Origin: Alitta virens | Lineage: Eukaryota > Annelida > Polychaeta > Phyllodocida > Nereididae | Direction: 5' to 3' | NCBI GenBank assembly: GCA_932294295.1 | Contig: OW028575.1 | Coordinates: forward strand, 13,582,058-13,646,057 | DNA length: 64,000 bases | Shown here: positions 26,105 through 36,890 of the stretch, one piece after another | How the letters are laid out: each line of letters opens with the position of its first letter | Numbering within the stretch: the first letter of the stretch is position 1 | Translations under genes and position numbers: made by a program | The notes under the pieces: generated by a model | What the model was told of the DNA's origin: nothing | Seen by the model: only the letters and a program-made list of their open reading frames with translations | The model's database searches: none

Positions 26105-26263
26105 GCATAGAGTTTGGAAACAAACACTAGAGGACGTCATTTTAATTCAAAACTTCCATTGTTTAAGGCAGTTCCTCAGTCAATGAAAGTCCTATCCCCA
26201 AGGTGGGGCAGTCTCCACTGGGTGTCCTCTGGAGATTTGTTTCCAAGTCTCTGAGTTCAAATG
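26105..26263. mobile_element. Palindromic MITE, copy E (diverged)
   Basis: AGTTTGGAAACAAACACTAG, AGGACGTCATTTTAATTC, AGGCAGTTCCTCAGTCAATG and later GTGTCCTCTGGAGATTTG then TTTCCAAGTCTCTG follow the family order, with more substitutions and a replaced inner part. It directly follows the 25940-26100 tandem array. Confidence 0.5.
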
Positions 26264-27145
26264 TAATATGTCAAATTGACATCGTAGTTCAGTCCTTTGG
26301 AGCATTTGCATGAATTGTTGGATTGAATATTAAAAATTGTGGAATGACACAAGATGCATGTTTACAGATGCTGGAATAACATCGGTGGAATGTGAGTAAT
26401 AGGATTACCATAATCAATCTATGCTGGCTTTAAAAAAATAGACAAACATCAAATTGTACACACTTTTGCAGTTTTTACTATTTTGTCCATTTAAGTGTCT
26501 TGTTCATAAAGAGGTTGTGTTGCAATTTATGAACTATCATATCACAATACATAATACAAGAAACTGTAGACCTATTGACCTATATCATGTAATAGGTTTT
26601 TGAGTCACTACTATCGACATCCCATAGATTTAGTGTATTTAGCAAAATCATGGCGGGTACTTCTGATGGGTCGGCTTTCATGTCCTGAAGGAACCGTTAA
26701 TTCTCAGTCCGTGAGAATCCTTTTTTTATGTATTTCTAACCTTTAATCAATATCCAACCAATTAACAGCAACAGATCATAATGGTATCTCTAAGTAGAGG
26801 ATCATGTAGGATTTCAATTGATAATTTCCTGAAGGGTATAATCAATACAAAACGCTTCGCTGCTTATTTAAAAAAAGGATGTGAATGGTTTCAACAGTAG
26901 AAAAGAATGCACTGTTTAACAATTCATGATATTAAATTAGATTTTAAATGCTTCTAACAAGAGTGATTTAAGAGATTAATGTGAAATATACACCGAAATC
27001 TATAGTTCTTCTGTCTATATTAACCATACCAGAATAAATTTGTATTCATGTCTTTCGATGTCCTAAAGATATGGATTGGTTTTCATAGGGCACATTCACG
27101 ATTTTAAAGAAGCAAAATCCTCTCAGTAAAGTAGTGAAATTTTAG

Positions 27146-27535
27146 TAGTTTTTACCCCACCATATTCTCTGCATGATCTAAGCTTCAGAAAACTATGCAA
27201 AAATCATGTTTAGAAAGCTCATGGAATGTCTGAAAAAAAGCAGGGAAGTTTAAAATAAAAATGTATTTGAAATATGGCAGTTAGGAAGAAATGTAGTAGC
27301 TCTCCAAAGTTCTGATTGATGAAAAAACACGGTGATGGGAAGTGTGCCGATGTTTGTTTATCTGCTGACACGACATGTCATCTGACTCAACATGTCGGAG
27401 AAATGGACTGTCCCAAATGAGCAGTTGGCAGAGTTATCAGAACCCGCGGGAATAATGAAAAGTTTGTTGTGGAAATCAAACTACCAGGAAATTGAAGATT
27501 TTCTCATTTGTGGCATGCACTTGCAAATGTTTATT
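27146..27535. repeat. Dispersed repeat, copy 2 (inverted relative to 8020)
   Basis: Reads, in opposite orientation to the first copy, CATGGAATGTCTGAAAAAAA, TTCTGATTGATGAAAAAACA, GATGGGAAGTGTGCCGATGT, CGACATGTCATCTGACTCAA, AAATGAGCAGTTGGCAGAG and CGGGAATAATGA. Small indels (about 10-30 bp) separate the copies. Confidence 0.8.
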
Positions 27536-28378
27536 GACATGCCATAGCCTGATTTACAGCTTATTAATCAGGTTTCTCCTTGTTTATTATGCCAGTTATT
27601 ATATTTACTGCAGTACACTTTCAAACTGAAATAAGCAGTTGCATTGAAAGTAAGACTTTGTTTAGACAATCTGTTTTGGGTATGGAATAAGGAAATTTTC
27701 AATATTACATAATGGCCAGTGTAACTTGTGCCGGCAACATACAGGAAATTACATCATCTACTTCATAGATAGGTGTGAAGAGATATAAACACAGCATGTG
27801 GAAACCCATGTTTTATCCTATGTATATAAGTTATACTTCGCAGCTTTTTAAATTAATCATTTACATGACTATTAATTAACAACCTGCACTCTACAAACAT
27901 AGGTTTTTATGTTATGTTTTAGCATTACTTCATTGGATTACTTGAATAATCTTAGCAAAGAATTCCGACCAAGAGTATTCAGATGTACAGAAACACTCAT
28001 CTAAGTACAACAATTGAATTTACAGCCATGGCAAAGGTTCTCGAACACTATACACACTATAATTTTGGTCTGGTTTTGCCTTTACAGCACTTTTTCTTGA
28101 ATTATTTTCTTTAAGGATTATATTTACTGTCCTGAACTACATTTGCACAGTAATCACCCCAATATATAAATAGAGTTACGGATAGTTTTTCAGAGGGAAG
28201 AGCCTTGTTTTCCACATGTTTTTGCTGGTAGGAGTTGAGTGAAGAGCCAGAAGGTTCTAGATGAGTTTCACCCTTATAACTTCAAAGAGTCAAAATCGTT
28301 AATTTTTTAACTCATTCAAGGTCTTCCACTAAGGTATATTACCTGAAAATTCAAGAGCTTGGCATCGGCTTCTAGTCA

Positions 28379-28625
28379 ATTCGTCACTGCGCGATTCGTC
28401 CCAGTGGAAACGGGTCCGTTCGTCACCGCAAATAAGTAAATTGGCGTTAGAAATATTTATTCTATAGTAACACATAACGATAATCACACAACGTTCTGCA
28501 TTCATTAGTAGTGCCAAATCGAAAAGTTTTGGGTGACGAACAGACTACTTTCTAGTGACGAACAGACTTATTTACGGTGACAAACGGACCCGTTTTCAGA
28601 GGGACGAAACGCGCAGTGACGAATC
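28379..28625. mobile_element. MITE-like element with about 58-bp inverted ends
   Basis: AATTCGTCACTGCGCGATTC, GGAAACGGGTCCGTTCGTCA and CCGCAAATAAG on the left are mirrored on the right by CTTATTTACGGTGACAAACG, GACCCGTTTTCAGAGGGACG and AACGCGCAGTGACGAAT. Two more GTGACGAACAGACT units lie inside the right half. Confidence 0.75.
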
Positions 28626-28931
28626 GACCTGCTACCCTTGGCATCAATAGACCTGAAGTTATCATGTCAGTGTTGTTGACAGAGAGCCAAGAAGGAGGGC
28701 AAACTGACCGACATGCAGGCCATCGCAATACCCTAGGCCATATTCCCCTTTCTAGGGTTATAGAACCTAGGAGCAAGATTGAAAAAAGCACCATAGTCAT
28801 AACTATCGCAATTAGTGCCTGAAAACTTATGACTGTGGCTGTAGTAGCTCAGGATAAGTGGAAGGAATCGTCCTTTTGATCTTAGCATGACCATTGAAGC
28901 ACTACCATGACATAAATAACTTCTACATGGT

Positions 28932-29063
28932 CAGATTTGCCACGTGCATTTTCCATTAGAAGGATAAACGCATGGTAAAAGCATGGATTTTTAGCTAATT
29001 ATAATGAGGCACAAGCCATGCGTTTATCCAAACACATGGAAAACGCACGTGGCACATTTGAAG
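28932..29063. mobile_element. 132-bp MITE-like palindrome
   Basis: Left CAGATTTGCCACGTGCATTT, TCCAT, GGATAAACGCATGG; right CCATGCGTTTATCC, CATGGAAAACGCACGTGGCA then CATTTG. Arms are about 47 bp with a 35-bp centre. Confidence 0.72.
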
Positions 29064-29267
29064 TTATCATGTCAGTGTGGTTGTACAATAGATATATCAT
29101 TTGTGTCTTGGTTAATCTATCTGTATTCATCTGTACAAGTAGAAAGGATTGTTTCGTTTAAGTACATTTAAAATTCCAGACAATTCAATGTCCACAAATT
29201 AATTATGCATCAATCTTTCACTCTCACCAAGCACAAGGATTACGTTCCTAAAGATCCACACAGCTGT

Positions 29268-29405
29268 TTTGAAGACCTGCAACAGGTGATGTTGCTAATT
29301 CCTCATTCATCACTCATTCTGCCTGGATGCTAGCATGTTTCCATATGATTACATGTCTGCAGAGCATGTCTTATTTGTTATTGTGCGAGATGCAGCATTT
29401 TAATC
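29268..29405. repeat. Dispersed repeat shared with 23805-23935
   Basis: Same orientation as the 23805 copy and about 75% alike by eye over 130 bp. Confidence 0.65.
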
Positions 29406-29604
29406 TCCATAATAAACTAAATTATGTATTTAAAATTAAATCTAAAGTTTTAGGGAAGTAGCTAAAAGTTCCACCTGCTGCGGCATAATACCTAAATGTA
29501 TTTTTGATTATTTGCAAGTTCGGAAAAAAAGTTCATAACCACTCAACTGGGAATGAAATGTGCAGGTGTCAGTTTACAGCTGGGAATAGATATTACACAT
29601 ATCA

Positions 29605-29623
29605 CACACACACACACACACAG
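29605..29623. repeat. CA microsatellite
   Basis: About nine CA units. Confidence 0.9.
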
Positions 29624-30099
29624 GTGTCTGAGGATTGGAAAGCTTTAGAGAAATCAGAGTGTGCATGACAACCATGCATTGCCAAAAAGCAATTCAACTT
29701 TTCACTGTACAAGAAAAGGTAAAAAATGGCAACTAACAAAGCATGTCATCCTACCTAGCCATTCGCTACTCCAAACGAGAGTGTATGGCTGATTCAGGGA
29801 GCGCCACCATTGGCTCTACAAAGTTGATTACTTTTACAAAGTTGATTTATTTATTTATTTTTTTTTAATTGCTAATCACGGTCCCTTTGGTTAGCAGTGA
29901 CCAGGCTTAACTGACTTTCTACAAATCTGATACAACCCAATCTACCACTAACTGACACTAAGCACTGAACTGAATGTTAAGCAGCCTCAAAATGACCTTT
30001 AAAAAGCTAGACCTAATTCACAGCGTCAAATGAAAGCCACGGAGGTGTTCCTAGACTAATTAGGATTTAAACAACAAGATGAGATCGTTACCTGCCCCT

Positions 30100-30220
30100 A
30101 TCTATCTATCTATCTATCTACATCTATCTATATCTATCTATATTTATCTATCTATCTAGTATCTATCTATCTATCTATCTATCGATCTATTTATCTATCT
30201 ATCCATCTATCTATCTAATC
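30100..30220. repeat. TCTA microsatellite
   Basis: Interrupted TCTA/TCTATA units over about 120 bp. Confidence 0.95.
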
Positions 30221-30234
30221 TATGAAATCTATTT

Positions 30235-30400
30235 TCAAAATCAAGGTGACACCATGGATAATCAGGGTTACAAGGTTTCACATATGGCCCATCAATTTCA
30301 TGGACCTTGTCAAAGAGAGTCAAGTATATGGTCTGTGCTTCCTGGCACAGAAGATGACCTTTGACACTAAAGCAATTTGTCTCTTTGGTACAGTTGGGAC
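30235..30400. repeat. Dispersed repeat (inverted partner at 13490)
   Basis: On the minus strand it reads AGAGACAAATTGCTTTAGTG, then TCAAAGGTCATCTTC, ATACTTGACTCTCTTTGACA, AGGTCCATGAAATTGATGGG and CCATGGTGTCACCTTG. It is about 30 bp shorter than its partner in the middle and abuts a TCTA microsatellite. Confidence 0.75.
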
Positions 30401-30965
30401 AATATTTTTGGTTTTCCATTGTGACTAGTCAATGACTACATTTTCAGTCACAATGAAATTGTACCCAATTCTGGAGATGTTATTCTAACTACATCAAAAT
30501 GACGATCAGGTGAAGATTCCCCCATTAAAGAAACAAGAGAAAAGTGGATATCTCCCCACAGGAAATCAGATAAACTGATAATATATACAATATATATTTA
30601 TTGCTTTTATTGACAGGTTGATATCAATTGTCAAACAAAAATATTAATAAATAGAGATAAATAATAATTGGAGGACATACTATGAATGGTGAATATCTGT
30701 ACCCAAGAAAACCATTAACAAATATTTCAAGATCTATTCCTCAACTGGTTGCCAAAATATTTTCCCAGTGCATATATTACATCGAATTATTATTGATTTA
30801 ACAAATCAACAATCGTTGTAGTCATTGGTTCTAATTGTTTACAAAGTTTACACACTATAGGAACTGACAGACTAATAATATAACAATTTGCTTGAGCTGT
30901 TCTTCAGAGGTCTGTGTATGACCATCAAAAAGCATAATACATTTACGGGAGTTTAGATGGCTTTA

Positions 30966-31123
30966 TTATAGCCAATTTTATAAACTTGAAATTATATTCC
31001 ACAGGACATCATATGAATCCAAGATTTCAATTGGCTGAGAGAATGTCTTAGCCAATGGGAGTCCTGGATTCACATGACGTCCTCTCTGTATTCTAGTTTC
31101 CAAGTCTATGAAATTAGCTGTAA
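30966..31123. mobile_element. Palindromic MITE, copy C
   Basis: Left TTATAGCCAATTTTATAAAC and right GTTTCCAAGTCTATGAAATT then AGCTGTAA are complementary ends. AGGACATCATATGAATCC and GGATTCACATGACGTCCTC are the inner arms, with CAATTGGCT/AGCCAATGGGAG next to the centre. This is the most complete copy in the window. Confidence 0.75.
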
Positions 31124-31514
31124 AGTCAGCTCAAGAGAATTTGATTAGGAAGTGATGAGTTTCTTGAATGCAAAGAGGGTGATGAATTAATTGATTCTAA
31201 GAGATGAAGTCATTATTTAATAATCATTACAGGTTAATATAATGGTGTTTATCGGTAAATAGGCACACATCTGTTATGTAGTGATCATTGTTTATAAATG
31301 CTTCATCACTTTGCACGTTGCAATTTGTTGTGATATTTGTTGACAACAATAATGATGAAACAGAGCGATCGCATAAACATTTGATGGATGTAATCCATGC
31401 AGAGCAATACATTTCTCATCATCATTTATTGCAATTAGTCTAATCACACCTGATGAGAATCATCCATGCATAGTTGGTCAGAGTCTCAATCATGACAATT
31501 CAATTGTAAAGTTT

Positions 31515-31880
31515 GTGTTCAATTGTAGTAGACTTTGTAAGATTATTGGTGCTAAATTGTTAAAAGTGTGTTGCAAATATGGTGCTAATGTCAACAAATT
31601 TGATTTACAGAGTTTAAGGTCTGTCTTAGACTGCATTAAAGTAGGCACTCAGACAAAGGAGCTACTACATATAAGAGATACTCAGGTGGTTGGGCCTTGG
31701 GTTTTAAATGCTGATGAGGTGTATGAATTATTAGAGTGCCTTTGCATCAAGTAACTGACATTTTATACTCACAATTATTACTATTTTCATACTTTTTAAT
31801 TTGATTTTTAATTTTTTTTTACTCTCATTTTATTATGTTCTGTTTGTACATGAGTACGTTAATAAAACAAATTAAAAAAA
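31515..31880 (+). other. Unrecognised 79-residue frame with LINE-like 3' tail
   Basis: The frame ends QVVGPWVLNADEVYELLECL then CIK before TAA at 31754. It is followed by about 100 bp with TATGTTCTGTTTGTACATGA then GTACGTTAATAAAACAAATT and an A-rich end. The layout (a reading frame, a short AT-rich trailer, an abrupt A-rich end) resembles the 3' end of a retroelement, but I cannot name the family. A host gene is less likely, because no splice-supported upstream exon is seen. Confidence 0.3.
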
Positions 31881-31884
31881 ATTA

Positions 31885-31976
31885 AGGGTTCCCAGACTGA
31901 GAACCGAACCCCGGAGCTTCAGCTGAGCTGGCTGAATGTGTGGAATCTATGCTTATAACCACAAGACCGACCAGAT
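31885..31976 (-). repeat. tRNA-like head of a second SINE type
   Basis: On the minus strand TGGTCGGTCTTGTGGTTATA resembles an A-box region and GGGGTTCGGTTCTC a B box, about 45 bp further apart than in a simple tRNA. There is no pairing acceptor stem, so it is not a tRNA gene. On the plus-strand side of it lies an A-rich stretch. Confidence 0.45.
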
Positions 31977-32279
31977 GCAGTTTGATGACAGAATGGTACT
32001 TAATAATACCAAAAACCAAATAAATAAAATAAACAAAGAAAAACAAATCACACCAAACGATTATGATAAGATCAATGTGGCCAAAGTGTCTTTGAAAATT
32101 AGTGAACAGAATACAACATGTAATCAAGTTCAGATCCCTCAAATGTTATCCATAGTAGTGCTTCAGTGTTGCTGCTGTAAACCAGGACGAAATTATCCCA
32201 CAAGAGACAGACTAGCAGTCCTTTCAGTCAATAATGGGAGTTTCAGTTACTGTCTGCCCATCTTTGCTTAATTACCTCA

Positions 32280-34577
32280 TTAACACTGAAGTTGAGTGGT
32301 GTTTGAGCACTGCTTGGTTTTGCTACTGAAGAGGACTGGTTGCTGGGAAACTTAGAGCTTGGCTTAGGCGTGGATAGTGACACTGAGGATAGTGATGGAG
32401 AGTCGTTCCAAAAGGGTTATTAAACTGCAAAGGTACTATTCTAACCCAAATGATTCAAATAGGTTATTCACCAGTTCAATACATTACAAAAATCAATCAC
32501 ATGTGCCTGTTGTCTTTGAAGAGTTAACAGCGAAAGACGGTGTGATTTAAACAATTTGAGAGCACAAAATAGTCAAACGTATAAATTTGAGTCCTTTTTT
32601 CCCCATTAAATTACTGACAACACGGTCTATTAGGAAATTTCTGCATTCAGACTGACCTGCTATCTGGTAATAAATTCTTCTTTGATCAACAATTTGCTAA
32701 TGTCTGCAGTGATCAAGTGTCTTAATAATTAGAAATGTTTCACAAAGTTTGCAATGCTGACAAACTGATGACACGTCACCAAGTCATCACTTACTTTGAT
32801 CTGCAATTTGTTGATGTCTGCATCAGGAATTTACCAATTTTGTCAGTGATTATAAATTATACTATGGCAGCCATGCAATCTCAGAAAATTGATGGAGCAG
32901 CATGCAGATCTTGGTAGTTGGAAACGACAAACAAAGAGAAGAAAAAATGGGAAAGAGTAACCCATGACGTTATATTCCGACTTAGGTAACATGAAACAGC
33001 ATAAAATATTCTGTAAATTTGTATACACACTGGAACTGCTGAGATTTTCATGAATGTTACCCCCCAATCCCAAACCCCTTCCTAAAAAAATTTGGGCTAT
33101 ATTGGCAGTAAGCTTATGTGGGAACTAGCCTTTTAATTAAACGTTTGCCACAAAAAATACACCTGCTCTAGGGTTAGACATACCTTTTTGCTATTGTATC
33201 GCGTCAGATATGATTGATTTCTTCCAATTATCATCAATTTCTGCACTATTTTTGAACTCATGTTTCCTTGATTATACATGACAGCAATGGCCGCATAGTT
33301 CCGCCAAAACTCGCAAGAGGGCTCTGGCGACATTTCAACGCCTCTAGTGGATAACAAGATTCACACACAGAATAGCGCTATTTACAATACATTAAAATAA
33401 CATCCACATGATTTCAATTCAATGAAAAGCGAATGAAACAAATTAATCACCGATTTTTAACGTCAACAAAGTCTGAACAGGCACAGTGTCACCACCGTCA
33501 TGTGAAGCATGAACTAGCGAACGTGAATTTATGAAAATGCTCTTTAAAACGATGTTTCCAGTGGCTTTTTCAGTAATATCTGAGTGCAAGCTGTCCTTGC
33601 ATGCATAACGACAAAATAAGGTATGGTAACGTGTTTATTGAGAAAAATGTGTCGTAAATGTCAACTTCCAAGAATTTCTATAAAAGACGTTCCGACTCTA
33701 CATCGCATCTAATGCAATGTAGGTCGGTTCTGGCTACCATACATGGTATCTTTTACTTCTTGAGCATGCATAACAACACGTACAAATACGTAAGTTATTT
33801 GAATGCAGACTGTGGGTTAAATGGATGTCCCTAATCAGACTTTACTCCAAAGGTCAGTCGGCTTAAGTAGGTTGTGTTTTAAGTATGCATCAATTTTAAT
33901 GTTTGAAGCATTCATCTAACCTTGATTTCGGTGGACTTATACCAGATGAGAATTATGGGAGAGGTCAGTCATTCCAGACACCATCAAAATAACTAAAATT
34001 GTAGCAGAAAAAATTGTCACAGTAAGTTCTGCTGTTCAAACTTTATTTCCTGATCATTTCTTAATAGGAATTTTCTTCCACAAATTTGTCAGTGTCCTTG
34101 CATAAAAATCGCGGGTGACACCAGGCTTGTGACCTTAACATATACCTGTTACTGCCTCAAGTCGTCAAATTAGGCCACATGAGCAGTACATCTCCTTTAT
34201 ACTTTACCCATGCCTTCCTGTACTTTGCTACAACGATCCATCTGGCAAAATATCGTGACACACGGTACGTAGCTGTGGTTCTTCCAGACAAATACAAATG
34301 GCACAATGGCTTCCCAGGTTACACAAGCCTTGATGAATATTCTATCTGCCTGTTTTTTGTTGTTTTTATCTATCGGTTCCTTCAGGATTCCTTTGCTTTT
34401 GTCTGAATATCATGCCATTTGATTATCATATATTATAAATAGCATTTCAAATCTAGATTTGTGCGTTCAACTAAATATTTCTATTAATTATCCATGTTTT
34501 ATAGATTTCCTTGACAATAATCTCAACTGAATGGATTTGAAGGGGAACCTCTGAAATCATGGGTGGCATAGATATAT
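32280..34577. other. No recognised gene
   Basis: Short degenerate repeats only, for example TTTGATCTGCAATTTGTTGA near 32797 and a similar word near 32680 and 20470. No protein or RNA gene supported. Confidence 0.45.
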
Positions 34578-34670
34578 TTGTGCAATCGACATGCATCTTT
34601 TCAACAAAAGATTACAGATATGCACAACTCTCAACTTATGCATCAAATGGTGCTGCATGCACTTTTAGAT
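34578..34670. repeat. Fragment of the 54025 repeat family
   Basis: GTGCAATCGACATGCATCTT then TTCAACAAAAGA, CTCTCAACTTATGCATCAAA and TGGTGCTGCATG match 54025-54110 in order. Confidence 0.6.
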
Positions 34671-34943
34671 CTGTATTCCAAAACCTCTCCTGTGTATATT
34701 ATTATGCAATCTTCGTATCACAGCTTTATAAAAAAAAAGGTACTGTGGCGCTGTTCCTGGTGTAGTTCGGGACTGACTGACATGACAAAAAAATGGTATC
34801 ACATTTGATGGATCAGCTCGTGCTTGCCATAAACAACCTGCCCAAGCTCCTCTGTCCGAAATTGCCAGACTATATATTTGTGGTTCTCTTAAAAATGCTT
34901 ATAAGTGCATCACCAATTTTACAGACAGACAGAGCATCAGATA

Positions 34944-35010
34944 CGTAGGTAGGTAGGTAGGTAGGTAGGTAGATAGGTAGATAGATTGATTAGATAGATA
35001 GGATAGATAG

Positions 35011-35043
<33 letters not shown>

Positions 35044-35228
35044 GATAGATAGATTAGATAGATAGAGAGATAGATAGATACATACATACATACATACATA
35101 CATACATAACATACATAACATAAATAACATACATACATAGACAAGTTAGATTAGATAGATAGATTGATAGATTGATAGATTGATAGATTGATATATTGAT
35201 AGATAGATAGATTGATTGATTAATTGAT
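34944..35228. repeat. Compound GTAG / GATA / CATA / GATT microsatellite
   Basis: Successive blocks of GTAG, GATA, CATA and GATT tetranucleotides over about 285 bp. The open frames over it on the minus strand are a by-product. Confidence 0.95.
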
Positions 35229-36088
35229 TTTCTAGTCATCGCATGCAAGAAGAAGACAGGATACTTCTCTTATAAGGTCTGCAACCCTACCATGCTGTGT
35301 TCTTTTCAACTGGATTTAAAGGATATAACATCCCCTGAAGTGAATATTGATACTATAAATTTTCATCATATAAATAGTAGCTAATGTTACTTTACCAGTT
35401 AAACCTCAAGATATATGTACTAAATGTCTTCTTTTTTTTTTTTTTGGTAAAGCAACACTGTACAGACCACATAGTTGATTCTTATTGCAGCATATTGCCT
35501 GCAGTGAGGCCTGCTCCTGCTCAATCTGAGGCATACATTTGAAGCAATCAGGAAAACTTGTCCAAGCTCATCTGGCTCTAGTCTTTATGAGGAAAGGTGT
35601 GGCGAGGAAAAAACCTGGTTACTTGTAAAACTGGCCGGTCTGTGGCAAAACTGGGCGTATGCAACTTGTCAAGGGCAATCAAGGACATCTTCTGCAGTGC
35701 CACTAAATCCGGTACAGCAGCGCTTATTCCAAAAATGCTTCTTCTTTTTTACTTCCATTTAAATTTGTTTAAGGAGAGTCTGTAGAGTGTTTGTAGAGTG
35801 TCCTCCAATTGTAGGTCGTTGTAGATCGCTTTCACTCTTTCTTAACTTATGTTTGACTTGATCTGGTTCATTTGGGACCATTTACGTATACAAAGAACTA
35901 CACAGTAAACTGTTTCTCAAGATCACCCTGGTGCTAAGAAATAACAATGAGATAATTGCATGATATTGGTACACTTAATTGGTTCCAAGTAGTAATGTAT
36001 CGATAGATATACTTGCATTCTTAATAGTGTCCAAGTCCATATACAATCTGTGGGGGCTGTTAAGAAGCAAGACAGGTTGTTGCAAACA

Positions 36089-36260
36089 TTGCAGGCCCGT
36101 AGGCAAGGTGGGGTCGAGGGGGTCGTTCGACCCACCCAACTTGGTCCATGTCCACAGACTGGTCCACATCAGAAAATGCTATTTTATAAATTTGTATCGA
36201 AGGTCCACGATTTTATGAAAAAAGGTCCACCCAATGCTAGCGGCTGGCTACGGGCTTGCA
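36089..36260. mobile_element. Candidate small element with GGCCCGTAG-type ends
   Basis: GCAGGCCCGTAGGCA at the left matches the complement of TGGCTACGGGCTTGC at the right in about 12 of 15 positions. The inner part repeats GGTCCAC words (CTTGGTCCATGTCCAC, CTGGTCCACATC, AAGGTCCACGATTT, AAGGTCCACCCAA). No target duplication was identified. Confidence 0.4.
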
Positions 36261-36730
36261 TTGTTATTCTAACATCACCATTCACAGCAAATTGTGGGCG
36301 TATGTCATAAATTTACCGCAAAAGAGTGACATTTGCAAGAGAGAAAAGCTATCAATAATACTCTTTGTCTCATGCACATCTGTGTTTTCTGGGCAAGATG
36401 TCACAGGACCAACTGGACCAGTGCTCGCCTCAATGTACATGGATTTGGTGGGTGGCTGTTTGAGTGGGCGGATCAATCCAATAGTTATCCAGAAAGTTCC
36501 ACCCGAAAAACTGTCTGGACATAAGGGGAGGGGTAGAATGTCTGGGTGACTGGTAGAGAAGGCTTCTGCAGTATAACTCAGAATGAGTTATATACGCTAA
36601 AAAAAATACCAACAAATTGTCCGTACTACCGTTTGTTGACTTTATATTGCAATTTATTGTGGCACATACATGAGCTTAGATAAGGGTATCTGTTCCTTGT
36701 TAGGCTCCCTGGCATGATGCCATTTGAAAG

Positions 36731-36890
36731 TAACACCATTCCATATGTATCATAAGCATGGAAACTCTAGATGACATCAGGTGATTCCATGACTCCCATT
36801 AGCCGGGGGTCTGCCTTAGCCAAGGGGAGTCCTGGATTCACATGATGTCATTTTGTGTTCAGTTTCCGTGTCTATAAAATTCCGCTGTAA
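36731..36890. mobile_element. Palindromic MITE, copy D
   Basis: Contains GATGACATCAGGTGATTCC, GACTCCCATTAGCC, then AGCCAAGGGGAGTCCTGGAT, CACATGATGTCAT and a right end TCTATAAAATTCCGCTGTAA, matching copies A and C in order. Confidence 0.7.

Noticed and set aside
31885..31976. Possible tRNA gene
   Set aside because: A and B boxes are present but there is no acceptor-stem pairing and the spacing is wrong; better read as a SINE head.
34899..35248. Open frames rich in Tyr/Leu/Ser/Ile repeats
   Set aside because: By-product of tetranucleotide microsatellites.
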